A stretch of DNA of 64,000 nt, from assembly GCF_039614725.1 (NCBI RefSeq), contig NZ_CP154859.1, forward strand, positions 3,720,001-3,784,000, read 5' to 3'. The notes below the pieces were generated by a model that searched no databases, had not been told where the DNA came from, and saw only the letters and a program-made list of their open reading frames with translations. The stretch comes from Thauera sp. JM12B12 (lineage in GTDB: Bacteria > Pseudomonadota > Gammaproteobacteria > Burkholderiales > Rhodocyclaceae). Shown here one piece after another: positions 16,962-25,768 of this stretch (positions are counted from its first letter, which is position 1; each line of letters begins with the position of its first letter). A program made the position numbers and the translations under genes.

Positions 16962-18407
16962 TCAGCCGTCGTTCTTCACCACGCCGAAGCGCTTCAGCGT
17001 GCGCTCGCGCGCGGCGGCGTGATCCACGATCGGGCCCGGGTAATCGATGCCGATCTTCGTCCTGCAGGCGGTCTGGTCGATGGCGCCCATCGTCCACGGA
17101 GCGTGGATGAACGTGTCGGGCACGCGCGCGAGCTCGGGCAGGTAGCGGCGGATGAAACGGCCCTCGGGGTCGAATTTCTCCGACTGGGTGATGGGGTTGA
17201 AGATGCGGAACCAGGGCTGGGCGTCGCAGCCGGTGGAGGCCGCCCACTGCCAGCCGCCGTTGTTGGCGGCGAGGTCGTAGTCGTTGAGCTGGGCGGCGAA
17301 GTAGCGCTCGCCCAGGCGCCAGTCGACGCCGAGATCCTTGGTGAGGAAGGAGGCGACGATCATCCGCAGGCGGTTGTGCATGTACCCGGTCTGGTTGAGC
17401 TGGCGCATCGCGGCGTCCACGATCGGGTAGCCGGTGCGCGCCTCGCACCAGGCGGCGAAGAGCTCGGGCGCGTCGTCCCATTTGATCGCCTCGTACTCGG
17501 GGCGGAAGGCGCGATCGACCACCTGCGGGTGGTGCCACAGGATCTGGTGGTAGAAGTCGCGCCAGATCAGCTCCGACAGCCAGGTCTCGGCGCCCTCGCC
17601 GCCGCGGGCGCGGGCGTGGGCGGCGAGCTGGCGGATGGATACCGTGCCGAAGCGCAGGTGGGTCGACAGATAGCTCACCCCCTTCACCGCCGGGAAGTCG
17701 CGCGCGCGCTTGTAGCGCTCGATGCGCCCGGCGAAGTCGTCGAACAGGCGCTTGCCGCCGCGCATCCCGACCGGCATCTGCACTTCGGCCAGATTGGTGG
17801 GTTCGAAGCCGATGTCGGCGAGCGAGGGCACGGTCTCGGCGGCAGGCTTGGGCGCGAGGCGAGCGGCGTAGCTTTCCACCGCATACGCACGCACCTGGGA
17901 GTCGTCCACCCGCTTCAGCCAGGCGTTCTTGTAGGGCGTGAACACGCTGTAGGGCTTGCCGGCCTGGGTCAGCAGTTCGTCGCGCTCGAAGATCACCTGG
18001 TCCTTGAAATCCTCGTAGCCGAGGCCGGACGCGGCGAGCGCCTGCGCCACCCGGCTGTCGCGCACGATCGCCTCGGGCTCGTAGTCGCGGTTGGCGAACA
18101 CCTTGTCGACGCCGAGCGCGCGCGCCAGGCGGGGGATCTCGTCCTCGGCGCGGCCATGGCGCACGATCAGCCCGCCACCGCCGCCCCCGGCTGCGCGCGC
18201 CATGGCATCGAGCGCAGCGTCGAGCTCGACGAGGCTGGCGTGGATGAACTCGACGCGGCGATCGCGGCGCGTGGGCAGCGCGTCGAGGATGGCGGTATCG
18301 AAGACGAAGGCGCAGTACACGCGATCAGCGAAGCGCAGGGCGTGATGGAGCGCGGCGTGATCGAAGCTGCGCAGGTCGCGGCGGAACCAGACAAGGGCGG
18401 AAGGCAC
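16962..18407 (-). CDS. phrB: Deoxyribodipyrimidine (CPD) photolyase
   Basis: The 481-residue flavoprotein uses light to split cyclobutane pyrimidine dimers. It begins [20 protein letters not shown], the usual N-terminal alpha/beta antenna domain. The FAD-binding half is complete ([75 protein letters not shown]), typical of class I enzymes like E. coli PhrB. The chosen GTG start at 18407 aligns with the family N-terminus; a GTG at 18467 would add 20 unconserved residues. A perfect palindrome (18410-18426) sits between the putative -10 box and this start, leaving no room for a standard ribosome site. It is divergent from yqgE. Confidence 0.93.
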   Translation of the reverse strand: MPSALVWFRRDLRSFDHAALHHALRFADRVYCAFVFDTAILDALPTRRDRRVEFIHASLVELDAALDAMARAAGGGGGGLIVRHGRAEDEIPRLARALGVDKVFANRDYEPEAIVRDSRVAQALAASGLGYEDFKDQVIFERDELLTQAGKPYSVFTPYKNAWLKRVDDSQVRAYAVESYAARLAPKPAAETVPSLADIGFEPTNLAEVQMPVGMRGGKRLFDDFAGRIERYKRARDFPAVKGVSYLSTHLRFGTVSIRQLAAHARARGGEGAETWLSELIWRDFYHQILWHHPQVVDRAFRPEYEAIKWDDAPELFAAWCEARTGYPIVDAAMRQLNQTGYMHNRLRMIVASFLTKDLGVDWRLGERYFAAQLNDYDLAANNGGWQWAASTGCDAQPWFRIFNPITQSEKFDPEGRFIRRYLPELARVPDTFIHAPWTMGAIDQTACRTKIGIDYPGPIVDHAAARERTLKRFGVVKNDG

Positions 18408-18409
18408 GG

Positions 18410-18426
18410 TTTTGTCCAGGACAAAA
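18410..18426. promoter_or_regulatory. Palindrome before photolyase gene, candidate operator
   Basis: TTTTGTCC-A-GGACAAAA is a perfect 8-bp inverted repeat around a single central base, immediately upstream of the phrB GTG codon and about 10 bp downstream of a GATAAT box on the minus strand (18436-18441). A repressor bound here would cover the expected transcription start. The A/T-rich arms stand out from the local GC-rich sequence. No regulator gene lies next to it, so the ligand is unknown. Confidence 0.5.
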
Positions 18427-18435
18427 AGAGCCCGT

Positions 18436-18441
18436 ATTATC
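18436..18441 (-). promoter_or_regulatory. Putative -10 box for photolyase gene
   Basis: On the minus strand the hexamer reads GATAAT, 28 bp upstream of the chosen phrB start. The 12-mer CTCGGCGATAAT that contains it (18436-18447) recurs exactly upstream of cobQ (61207-61218). No clear -35 was seen. Confidence 0.4.
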
Positions 18442-18486
18442 GCCGAGTCCGCCACCTCCCGACACACGCCGACCGTCCGATCGGCG

Positions 18487-18492
18487 TAAAAT
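18487..18492 (+). promoter_or_regulatory. Putative -10 box for yqgE, possibly leaderless
   Basis: TAAAAT ends 7 bp before the ATG at 18500. At normal -10 to +1 spacing transcription would begin at or next to that ATG, giving an mRNA with no leader. The upstream alternative ATG (18491) overlaps the hexamer and would then not be transcribed. Confidence 0.35.
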
Positions 18493-18499
18493 GCCGCGC

Positions 18500-19066
18500 A
18501 TGGAAACGCCCACGGCCAACTTCACGAACCACTTCCTGATCGCCATGCCCAGCATGGGCGATCCGCATTTCACGCGCACGCTGACCTACATCGCCGAGCA
18601 CAACGATCAGGGCGCGCTCGGCATCATCGTGAACCGGCCGATCGACATGACGCTCGCCACGCTCTTCGAGCGCATCGACCTGCCCCTCGAGGCCGAGGGC
18701 TTCGCCAACCAGCCGGTCTATTTCGGCGGCCCGGTGCAGACCGACCGTGGTTTCGTGCTGCACCGCCCGCTCGGCGACTGGCACTCCACGCTCAAGGTCA
18801 ATGACGAGATCGGGCTCACCAGCAGCCGCGACGTGCTGCAGGCGATTGGCGCCAGTGGCGAACCGCGCGACGTCATCGTCACCCTCGGCTATGCCGGCTG
18901 GGCCGCCGGCCAGCTCGAGCAGGAACTCCTCGACAATGCCTGGCTCACCGTACCGGCCGACCTCGCCATCGTGTTCGACCTGCCGCCCGAGGAGCGCCTC
19001 GTCGCCGCCATGCAGAAGCTGGGCGTCGACTTCACCAACCTGAGCGATGTCGCCGGACATGCCTGA
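18500..19066 (+). CDS. yqgE: YqgE/AlgH family protein (UPF0301)
   Basis: The 188-residue protein of unknown biochemical role shows the family signatures [19 protein letters not shown] near the N-terminus, [27 protein letters not shown] and [14 protein letters not shown]. YqgE is commonly encoded directly before ruvX (yqgF), as here, where the reading frames overlap by up to 20 bp. It opens a run of yqgE-ruvX-pyrR-pyrB-pyrC-like genes that is probably one operon. Start 18500 ([10 protein letters not shown]) is preferred over 18491 because of the -10 box position; both are in frame. The homologue AlgH was linked to alginate regulation in Pseudomonas, but this has not been generalised. Confidence 0.9.
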   Translation: METPTANFTNHFLIAMPSMGDPHFTRTLTYIAEHNDQGALGIIVNRPIDMTLATLFERIDLPLEAEGFANQPVYFGGPVQTDRGFVLHRPLGDWHSTLKVNDEIGLTSSRDVLQAIGASGEPRDVIVTLGYAGWAAGQLEQELLDNAWLTVPADLAIVFDLPPEERLVAAMQKLGVDFTNLSDVAGHA

Positions 19067-19547
19067 CGCGGCCGCTGCCGCTCGGCCTGCTGCACCCGCC
19101 CCCGCTGCCCTCCCCGCCCGCGGCACGCTGCTCGGCTTCGACTTCGGGCTCGCGCGCATCGGCGTGGCCAGCGGCGAGCTCGAGACCGGCCACGCCAGCG
19201 CGCTCACCACCGTCCATGCCGAAGCCAACGCCGAGCGCTTCGCCGCCATCGCCAGACTGATCGCGGAGTGGCGCCCAGTCGCGCTCGTGGTCGGCCTGCC
19301 CACCCATCTCGACGGCCGCGAGCACGCGCTCACCGCGCGCTGCCGCCGCTTCGCGAACCAGCTCCACGGCCGCTTCGCGCTGCCGGTCTTCACCGCCGAC
19401 GAGCGCCTGTCCTCGGTCGCGGCCGAAGCCGGGCTCGCCGAGGCCGGCCGCGCGGGCTGGCGCGAACGCAAGGCGGCGCTCGACGCCGCCGCCGCACGGA
19501 TCATCCTGCAAACCTTCCTGGACACCAGACGCCATGAAAGACCTTGA
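19047..19547 (+). CDS. ruvX: Putative pre-16S rRNA nuclease RuvX/YqgF
   Basis: The 166-residue RNase H-like protein has [17 protein letters not shown] with the first catalytic Asp, [17 protein letters not shown], and [14 protein letters not shown] with the acidic pair. YqgF processes the 5' end of 16S rRNA and is essential in many bacteria. The N-terminal 25 residues are an Ala/Pro-rich extension absent from the core family, so translation might instead begin at the second ATG, 19059. It overlaps both neighbours (20 bp with yqgE, 14 bp with pyrR), indicating tight translational coupling. Confidence 0.92.
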   Translation: MSPDMPDAAAAARPAAPAPAALPARGTLLGFDFGLARIGVASGELETGHASALTTVHAEANAERFAAIARLIAEWRPVALVVGLPTHLDGREHALTARCRRFANQLHGRFALPVFTADERLSSVAAEAGLAEAGRAGWRERKAALDAAAARIILQTFLDTRRHERP

Positions 19548-20037
19548 CGCCGAAGCCCTGTGCCGCCAGCTCGCCGAGCAGATCCGCCCCCATGTCGGCC
19601 CCGCCACCGCGCTCGTCGGCATCTACACCGGCGGCCTGTGGCTGGCCGAGCGCCTGCACGAGGCCCTCGGCATCGCCCAGCCGCTGGGCGCGATCGACGT
19701 GTCGTTCTATCGCGACGACTACGGCAGCAAGGGCCTGCACGCCAGCCCGCAGAAGACCGAGATCCCGTTCAACGTCGACGGCGCGCACGTGATCCTGGTG
19801 GACGACGTGCTCTACACCGGCCGCACCACCCGCGCCGCGCTCAACGAGCTGTTCGACTTCGGTCGCCCGGCACGGGTCGAGCTCGCCGTGCTGGTCGACC
19901 GCGGCGGCCGCGAGTTGCCGATCGCCGCGCGCTACTGCGCCCACACCCTTGCCGAAGCGCTGCCGCGCGAGCAGAGCCTCGACCTGCAGCGCGACGCGGC
20001 CGGTGCCTTCGGTCTCAAGCTGACCCAGCGCACCTGA
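19534..20037 (+). CDS. pyrR: PyrR, bifunctional pyr regulator/uracil phosphoribosyltransferase
   Basis: This 167-residue type I phosphoribosyltransferase has the PRPP-binding motif [19 protein letters not shown] and the PyrR-typical [13 protein letters not shown] and [14 protein letters not shown] segments. In Bacillus PyrR binds pyr mRNA to cause attenuation; in Gram-negative bacteria the regulatory role is less clear and it may act mainly on uracil salvage. It overlaps ruvX by 14 bp and lies 55 bp before pyrB. No anti-terminator/terminator pair was recognised in that 55-bp gap. Confidence 0.92.
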   Translation: MKDLDAEALCRQLAEQIRPHVGPATALVGIYTGGLWLAERLHEALGIAQPLGAIDVSFYRDDYGSKGLHASPQKTEIPFNVDGAHVILVDDVLYTGRTTRAALNELFDFGRPARVELAVLVDRGGRELPIAARYCAHTLAEALPREQSLDLQRDAAGAFGLKLTQRT

Positions 20038-20092
20038 GCGCGGGCCGCCAATACCCCACTCCCTGCCCACCGCTGATTCCGAGGCACGCCCG

Positions 20093-21052
20093 ATGCGAAA
20101 CCCCCAGCTCAACCAGCACGGCGAACTGCAGCACCTGCTCACGCTAGACGGTCTGCCGCGCGACATCCTCACCGCCATCCTCGACACCGCCGCGCCCTTC
20201 ACCGAGGTGGCCGAGCGCGAGGTCAAGAAGCTGCCGCTGCTGCGCGGCAAGAGCGTGTTCAACCTGTTCTTCGAGAACTCGACGCGCACCCGCACCACCT
20301 TCGAGATCGCCGCCAAGCGCCTGTCGGCCGACGTGGTGAACCTCAACATCAACACCAGCTCGGCCGCCAAGGGCGAGAGCCTGCTCGACACGGTCGACAA
20401 CCTGTGCGCGATGCAGGCCGACATGTTCGTCGTCCGCCACGCCGCCAGCGGCGCGCCGATGCTGATCGCCCAGCACCTGCAGAACACCCGGCGCGAGCAC
20501 ATCAGCGTGGTCAACGCCGGCGACGGCCGCCATGCGCACCCGACGCAGGGCCTGCTGGACATGTACACCATCCGCCACTTCAAGCACGACTTCACCAACC
20601 TGACGGTGGCGATCGTCGGTGACGTGCTGCACTCGCGGGTGGCGCGCAGCCAGATCGCCGCACTGACCACGCTCGGCGTCCCGGAAGTGCGCGTGATCGG
20701 CCCCCGGACCCTGCTGCCGACCGAGGTCGAGCGCCTGGGCGTGCGCGTGTTCCACGACATGCGCGAGGGCCTCAAGGGCGTGGACGTGGTGATGATGCTG
20801 CGCCTGCAGAACGAGCGCATGAACGGCGCCCTGCTGCCGACGCCGCAGGAGTACTACAAGATCTGGGGCCTCACCGCCGAGAAGCTGGCGCTCGCCAAGC
20901 CCGACGCGATCGTGATGCACCCCGGCCCGATGAACCGCGGCGTCGAGATCGACTCGGCCGTGGCCGATGGCGCGCAGGCGGTCATCCTGCCCCAGGTCAC
21001 CTTCGGCATCGCCGTGCGCATGGCGGTGATGAGCATGCTCGGCAGCCGCTGA
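20093..21052 (+). CDS. pyrB: Aspartate carbamoyltransferase catalytic chain
   Basis: The 319-residue protein catalyses the first committed step of pyrimidine synthesis, carbamoyl phosphate plus aspartate to carbamoyl aspartate. The carbamoyl phosphate site [17 protein letters not shown], the [11 protein letters not shown] motif and the C-terminal [12 protein letters not shown] motif are intact. No pyrI regulatory gene is adjacent; instead a dihydroorotase-like gene follows 32 bp downstream, the arrangement of the Pseudomonas-type class A ATCase in which PyrB forms a dodecamer with an inactive PyrC homologue. Confidence 0.96.
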   Translation: MRNPQLNQHGELQHLLTLDGLPRDILTAILDTAAPFTEVAEREVKKLPLLRGKSVFNLFFENSTRTRTTFEIAAKRLSADVVNLNINTSSAAKGESLLDTVDNLCAMQADMFVVRHAASGAPMLIAQHLQNTRREHISVVNAGDGRHAHPTQGLLDMYTIRHFKHDFTNLTVAIVGDVLHSRVARSQIAALTTLGVPEVRVIGPRTLLPTEVERLGVRVFHDMREGLKGVDVVMMLRLQNERMNGALLPTPQEYYKIWGLTAEKLALAKPDAIVMHPGPMNRGVEIDSAVADGAQAVILPQVTFGIAVRMAVMSMLGSR

Positions 21053-21084
21053 GTCGCGGACAGCACAGGCACAAGGACTCACGC

Positions 21085-22362
21085 ATGAACATCCTGATTT
21101 CCAACGGCCGCGTCGTCGATCCGGCCAATCGCACCGACGCGGTGCAGAACGTCTACATCGCCGGCGGCAAGATCGTCGCCCTCGGCCGGGCTCCGGACGG
21201 TTTCGCTGCCGAGCGCACGATCGACGCCAGCGGGCTGGTGGTCGCCCCCGGCTTCATCGACCTCGCCGCGCGCCTGCGCGAACCCGGCTTCGAATACCGC
21301 GCCACGCTCGAGTCCGAGATGGAGGCGGCGATGGCGGGCGGCGTCACCAGCCTGGCGATCCCGCCCGACACCGACCCCACGCTCGACGAGCCCGGTCTGG
21401 TCGAGATGCTGACCTACCGCGCCAAGAAGCTGAACCGCGCCCACATCTATCCGGTCGGCGCGCTCACCATCGGCCTCAAGGGCGAGCGCCTGTCGGAGAT
21501 GGCCGAGCTGGTCGAGGCCGGCTGCGTCGCCTTCTCGCAGGCCAACGTGCCGGTGGTCGACAACGCCGTGCTGATGCGCGCGCTGCAGTACGCCGCCACC
21601 TTCGGCTTCCGCGTCTGGCTGCAGCCGCTGGCGCCCTTCCTGTCGCGCGTGGGCCACGCCCACGACGGCGAGGTCGCCACCCGCCTCGGCCTGTCGGGCA
21701 TTCCGGTGGCCGCCGAGACGGTCGCGCTGTTCACCTACCTCGAACTGGCGAAGGTGACCGGCGCCCGCCTGCACATCACCCGCCTGTCCTCCGCCGCCGG
21801 CCTTGCGCTGATCGACCAGGCGCGCGCCGATGGCACGGACGTGAGCTGCGACGTGTCGATCAACCATGTTCACCTGTGCGACATGGACATCGGCTATTTC
21901 AACCCCAACTGCCACCTGATCCCGCCGCTGCGCAGCCAGCGCGACCGCGAGGCGCTGTGCCGCGGCCTGGCCGAAGGCCGCATCAACGCGCTGTGCTCGG
22001 ATCACACCCCGGTGGACGACGACGGCAAGCAGACGCCCTTCTCGGAGTCGGAGCCCGGCGCCACCGGCCTCGAGCTGCTGCTGCCGCTGACGCTGAAGTG
22101 GGCCGACCGTGCCGGGCTGTCGCTGCTCGACGGCCTCGCCCGCATCACCTCGGACGCGGCCAGGATCGTCGGCATCACCAAGGCCGGCCACCTGTCGGTG
22201 GGCGCGCGCGCCGACGTCTGCGTGTTCGACCCCGCGACCCATGTCACGGTGAGCCGCGAAGGCCTCAGGAGCCAGGGCAAGAACACGCCCTTCCTCGGCA
22301 TGGAGCTGCCGGGCAAGGTGCACTACACGCTGGTCGAGGGGCAGGTGATGTTCGAAGGCTGA
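21085..22362 (+). CDS. pyrX: Dihydroorotase-like protein, metal site lost (PyrC')
   Basis: The 425-residue amidohydrolase-fold protein is full length for class I dihydroorotase, but the HxH metal-binding motif (normally DxHxHLREPG) reads DLAARLREPG at about residues 57-66, so both His ligands are gone. Parts of the C-terminal site remain (SDHTPVDDDGK, GATGLELLLPL). This matches the non-catalytic PyrC' that stabilises PyrB in the Pseudomonas-type complex, and pyrB lies just upstream. It should therefore be annotated as a structural partner, with an active pyrC expected elsewhere. A strong intrinsic terminator follows 28 bp after the stop. Confidence 0.9.
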   Translation: MNILISNGRVVDPANRTDAVQNVYIAGGKIVALGRAPDGFAAERTIDASGLVVAPGFIDLAARLREPGFEYRATLESEMEAAMAGGVTSLAIPPDTDPTLDEPGLVEMLTYRAKKLNRAHIYPVGALTIGLKGERLSEMAELVEAGCVAFSQANVPVVDNAVLMRALQYAATFGFRVWLQPLAPFLSRVGHAHDGEVATRLGLSGIPVAAETVALFTYLELAKVTGARLHITRLSSAAGLALIDQARADGTDVSCDVSINHVHLCDMDIGYFNPNCHLIPPLRSQRDREALCRGLAEGRINALCSDHTPVDDDGKQTPFSESEPGATGLELLLPLTLKWADRAGLSLLDGLARITSDAARIVGITKAGHLSVGARADVCVFDPATHVTVSREGLRSQGKNTPFLGMELPGKVHYTLVEGQVMFEG

Positions 22363-22390
22363 GCCCGGCTCGGCACGAAGGCGCAAGTCC

Positions 22391-22435
22391 GGAACGCAAA
22401 GGGGCAGCCGCGGATGGGCTGCCCCTTTGCGTTCC
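22391..22435. terminator. Strong intrinsic terminator hairpin, convergent
   Basis: GGAACGCAAAGGGGCAGCC (22391-22409) pairs perfectly over 19 bp with 22417-22435 across a 7-base loop. The stem includes an A3/T3 run but no long U tract follows on either strand. It sits between the ends of the plus-strand pyr operon and the minus-strand yggT gene, so it probably ends both transcripts. Confidence 0.8.
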
Positions 22436-22452
22436 GGGCGGTGATGCGAAAA

Positions 22453-23034
22453 TCAGCCGCCGAACAGCAGCGGCGCGAAGCCGTTGCGCGCGCTGGCGAG
22501 CACCATCAGCACGATCTGCAGCACCAGCAGCAGCAGCAGCGGCGACAGGTCGACGTTGGCGATGGTCGGCACCACGCGCCGGAAGGGGCGCAGGAAAGGC
22601 GCAGCGATCGCGTTGAGCAGCGGCGCCAGCGGCGCATGCGGGCTCACCCAGGACAGCAGCGCCGAACCGAGCACCACCGCGAACATCAGGTACACCATCA
22701 TGCGCAGCAGCTCGATCAGGCCCACGCCCCACAGCCCGGCAAGTACCGCAGCGGTATTGCCGCTGAACACCGCGCCGCGCAGGCTGAGCTCGGCCATCAC
22801 CAGCAGCACCTGCACCACCCAGGCCGGCAGCAGGCTCGCCATGTCGAGGCCGAACAGTCCGGGGATGAAGCGGCGCAGCGGGCGCACGATCCAGTCGGTG
22901 GTGGTGACGACGAACTGGCCGAGCTGGTTGCGGAAAGAGACGCGCTGCCACTGCATGTAGAAACGCGCCAGCAGCATCAGGGTCAGGAAACCGCCGGCGA
23001 CGTCGAGCACCAGCAGCAGGATGTTGGCGAGCAT
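22453..23034 (-). CDS. yggT: YggT family integral membrane protein
   Basis: This 193-residue protein consists of two YggT repeats, each with paired hydrophobic helices and the motif RFYMQWQRVSFRNQLGQFVV or its second-repeat equivalent (HAPLAPLLNAIAAPFLRPFRR). About four membrane segments are visible. YggT proteins are of uncertain function, with links to osmotic or division phenotypes in some bacteria. It lies 3 bp after proC on the same strand, the common yggS-proC-yggT arrangement. Confidence 0.92.
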   Translation of the reverse strand: MLANILLLVLDVAGGFLTLMLLARFYMQWQRVSFRNQLGQFVVTTTDWIVRPLRRFIPGLFGLDMASLLPAWVVQVLLVMAELSLRGAVFSGNTAAVLAGLWGVGLIELLRMMVYLMFAVVLGSALLSWVSPHAPLAPLLNAIAAPFLRPFRRVVPTIANVDLSPLLLLLVLQIVLMVLASARNGFAPLLFGG

Positions 23035-23037
23035 GGA

Positions 23038-23862
23038 TCAGTCCTTGCCGAGTTGTTCGCCGAGTTCGCGGCCGCGCGCCTCGGCGGCCTTCACCGCGGC
23101 GATGAGCTGGTCGTGCCAGCCGGCCGCGGCCAGGCTGGCGAGCGCGGCCTCGGTGGTGCCGCCCTTGGAGGTCACTTTCTGGCGCAGCACGGTGGGCGAG
23201 TCTTCCGAGTTCGCCGCCAGGCGCGCCGCCCCCAGCACGGTGTCGATCGCCAGCCGGCGCGCGTCGGCCTCGTCGAAGCCCAGGCCGCGGCCGGCAGCCT
23301 CGAGCGCCTCGATTAAGTGGAACACGTAGGCCGGACCGCTGCCCGAGATCGCGGTCACCGCGTCCATCCGGGCCTCGTCGGCGGCCCACACGGTGCTGCC
23401 CACCGCACCGAGGATGCGTTCTGCCGCCTCGCGCCCGGCGGCGTCCACCGACGGGTCGGCGTACAGGCCGGTCACCCCGGCGCCGATCAGGGCCGGCGTG
23501 TTGGGCATGCAGCGCACCAGGCGCGCGTAGGGCGTCCCCGGCGCGCCCAGCCAGCGCCCGAGATCGGCCAGGCGCAGGCCGGCGGCGATGCTGATGACGA
23601 GCTGGGCGCGCATGCGCCCGGCGAGCGGCGCGAGCGCGGCCTTCATCTGTTGCGGCTTGACCGCGAGCACGAGCACGTCGCAATCGATCGCCGCCTCGTC
23701 GAAGGCCGCGACCGCGCGCACGCCGAAGCGCTGTTCGAGCGCGGCACGGGCCGCTTCGCCGAGTTCGACGATCTGGATGCCGGCCGCAGCGAAGCCGCGC
23801 TCGAGCATGCCGCCGATGAGGGCGGTGGCCATGTTGCCGCCGCCGAGAAAAGTGATCTTCAT
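23038..23862 (-). CDS. proC: Pyrroline-5-carboxylate reductase
   Basis: The 274-residue enzyme catalyses the last step of proline synthesis, reducing pyrroline-5-carboxylate with NAD(P)H. The start MKITFLGGGNMATALIGGML gives the Rossmann Gly motif directly at the N-terminus; the longer upstream frame overlaps yggS and is not used. The C-terminal ProC signature is clear: AISGSGPAYVFHLIEALEAAG and VTSKGGTTEAALASL. It lies between yggS (43 bp upstream) and yggT (3 bp downstream), so the three are probably one transcript. Confidence 0.95.
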   Translation of the reverse strand: MKITFLGGGNMATALIGGMLERGFAAAGIQIVELGEAARAALEQRFGVRAVAAFDEAAIDCDVLVLAVKPQQMKAALAPLAGRMRAQLVISIAAGLRLADLGRWLGAPGTPYARLVRCMPNTPALIGAGVTGLYADPSVDAAGREAAERILGAVGSTVWAADEARMDAVTAISGSGPAYVFHLIEALEAAGRGLGFDEADARRLAIDTVLGAARLAANSEDSPTVLRQKVTSKGGTTEAALASLAAAGWHDQLIAAVKAAEARGRELGEQLGKD

Positions 23863-23905
23863 CGTTTGACCTGGATGCTGGGCCCGACGCGCGTCGCGAC
23901 GTCCG

Positions 23906-24613
23906 TCAGGCGGAAGGGGTGGGAGCGGACCTCGCACGCTCGCCGAAGATCGCCGTGCCGACGCGCACGATGGTGGCGCCTTCGGCGATCGCCGGTTCGA
24001 GGTCGTGCGACATGCCCATCGACAAGGTATCGAGACCGAAGCCGCCGGCGTTGAGTTCATCGCGCAGGCTGCGCAGCAGCGCAAAGCGGGCACGCAACAG
24101 CGCGCGGTCCTCGGTCGGCTCGGGAATGCACATCAGGCCGCGCAGGCGCAGCCGAGGCAGGGCCGCGACCGCCTGCGCGAGCCCGGCGACCGCCGCGGGC
24201 GCCACGCCGCTCTTGCTCGCCTCACCGCTGACGTTGACCTGGATGCAGACATCGAGTGGCGGCAGATGCACGTCGCGCTGCGCCGCCAGGCGCTCGGCGA
24301 TCTTCAGACGATCGACGCTGTGCACCCAGTCGAAGGCGTTGGCGACCAGCCGCGTCTTGTTGCTCTGCAGCGGGCCGATGAAATGCCATTCGAGACCCAG
24401 CTCGCGCAGGGCCTCGGCCTTGTCGACACCCTCCTGGACGTAGTTCTCGCCGAACGCCCGCTGCCCGGCCAGCGCCGCCTCGCGCACCGCCTCGACCGGC
24501 CAGGTCTTGCTCACCGCCAGCAGGCGCACGCCGGCCGCCGGCCGCCCGGCGGCAGCCGTGGCCGCCTCGATCCGGGCGCGGACGTCATGGAGCCGCGCGG
24601 CGATAGTCGTCAT
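23906..24613 (-). CDS. yggS: PLP homeostasis protein YggS
   Basis: The 235-residue alanine-racemase-like TIM-barrel protein binds PLP without known catalytic activity and keeps free PLP and amino-acid pools balanced. Family motifs: LLAVSKTWPVEAVREA (PLP Lys), FGENYVQEGVDKAEAL, WHFIGPLQSNKTR, LSMGMSHDLEPAIAEGAT and VRVGTAIFGER. Start MTTIAARLHDV is chosen from family length. A -10-like TATACT (minus strand, 24652-24657) overlaps a TATAGC on the plus strand for pilT, so the two divergent genes may share a promoter region. Confidence 0.94.
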   Translation of the reverse strand: MTTIAARLHDVRARIEAATAAAGRPAAGVRLLAVSKTWPVEAVREAALAGQRAFGENYVQEGVDKAEALRELGLEWHFIGPLQSNKTRLVANAFDWVHSVDRLKIAERLAAQRDVHLPPLDVCIQVNVSGEASKSGVAPAAVAGLAQAVAALPRLRLRGLMCIPEPTEDRALLRARFALLRSLRDELNAGGFGLDTLSMGMSHDLEPAIAEGATIVRVGTAIFGERARSAPTPSA

Positions 24614-24651
24614 TTTCCGTGCCCTATTTCCTTTGGAGGCGAAGCGCGCGA

Positions 24652-24659
24652 AGTATAGC
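24652..24659. promoter_or_regulatory. Overlapping divergent -10 boxes, yggS/pilT
   Basis: The 8-bp AGTATAGC reads TATACT on the minus strand (39 bp before yggS) and TATAGC on the plus strand (52 bp before pilT). If both are used, polymerase binding in one direction would exclude the other. No -35 hexamers close to consensus were found. Confidence 0.35.
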
Positions 24660-24705
24660 ATCGCCCCGTTGGCCCCTTTCCGGGGCGCCCCCTGTCGAAG
24701 AGAAC

Positions 24706-25749
24706 ATGGACATCACCGAACTGCTTGCCTTCGCGGTCAAGAACAAGGCCTCCGACCTGCATCTGTCGGCGGGGCTGCCGCCGATGATCCGCGTGCACGG
24801 CGACGTGCGCCGCATCAACCTGCCGCCGCTCGAGCACAAGGAAGTGCACGCGATGGTGTACGACATCATGAACGACGCCCAGCGCAAGCAGTACGAGGAG
24901 AGCTGGGAGTGCGACTTCTCCTTCGCCGTGCCCAACCTCGCCCGCTTCCGTGTCAACGCCTTCAACCAGAACCGGGGCTCGGCGGCGGTGTTCCGGACGA
25001 TTCCGTCCAAGGTGCTGACGCTGGAGGAGCTCAACTGCCCGAAGATCTTCAAGGAGATCGCCAACCAGCCGCGCGGCATCGTGCTCGTCACCGGCCCCAC
25101 CGGCTCGGGCAAGTCGACCACGCTGGCGGCGATGATCGACTACGTCAATGAGAACGAGTACGGCCACATCCTCACCGTCGAGGACCCGATCGAATTCGTG
25201 CATGAATCCAAGCGCTGCCTGATCAACCAGCGCGAGGTGCACCGCGACACGATGTCCTTCAACAACGCCCTGCGCGCCGCGCTGCGCGAGGACCCGGACG
25301 TGGTGCTGGTGGGCGAGATGCGCGACCTCGAGACCATCCGCCTCGCGCTCACCGCAGCCGAGACCGGCCACCTCGTGTTCGGCACCCTGCACACCTCGTC
25401 GGCGGCCAAGACCATCGACCGTATCGTCGACGTCTTCCCTGCGGCCGAGAAGGACATGGTGCGCTCGATGCTCTCGGAATCCCTGCGCGCGGTGATCTCG
25501 CAGACCCTGCTCAAGACCAAGGACGGCCAGGGCCGGGTGGCGGCGCACGAGATCATGATCGGCACCCCCGCGATTCGCAACCTGATCCGCGAGAACAAGA
25601 TCGCGCAGATGTACTCCTCGATCCAGACCGGCCAGAACATGGGCATGCAGACGCTCGACCAGTGCCTCGCCGACCTCGTGCGCCGCAACGTGGTGTCGGC
25701 GGCCGAGGCGCGCATGAAGGCGCAGAACAAGGACAATTTCGCGGCCTGA
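24706..25749 (+). CDS. pilT: Type IV pilus retraction ATPase PilT
   Basis: The 347-residue GspE-family hexameric ATPase powers pilus retraction. Walker A GPTGSGKSTTLAAMIDY, the Asp box (LTVEDPIEFVHE), Walker B DVVLVGEMRDLETIRLAL, His box and the C-terminal AIRNLIREN motif specific to PilT are all intact. The start MDITELLAFAVKNKASDLHLS is typical. A homologous ATPase, pilU, follows after 19 bp. The regulators of this motor (pilG-chpA) are about 10 kb upstream. Confidence 0.96.
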   Translation: MDITELLAFAVKNKASDLHLSAGLPPMIRVHGDVRRINLPPLEHKEVHAMVYDIMNDAQRKQYEESWECDFSFAVPNLARFRVNAFNQNRGSAAVFRTIPSKVLTLEELNCPKIFKEIANQPRGIVLVTGPTGSGKSTTLAAMIDYVNENEYGHILTVEDPIEFVHESKRCLINQREVHRDTMSFNNALRAALREDPDVVLVGEMRDLETIRLALTAAETGHLVFGTLHTSSAAKTIDRIVDVFPAAEKDMVRSMLSESLRAVISQTLLKTKDGQGRVAAHEIMIGTPAIRNLIRENKIAQMYSSIQTGQNMGMQTLDQCLADLVRRNVVSAAEARMKAQNKDNFAA

Positions 25750-25768
25750 GCCGCAGGAGCACCACCAG

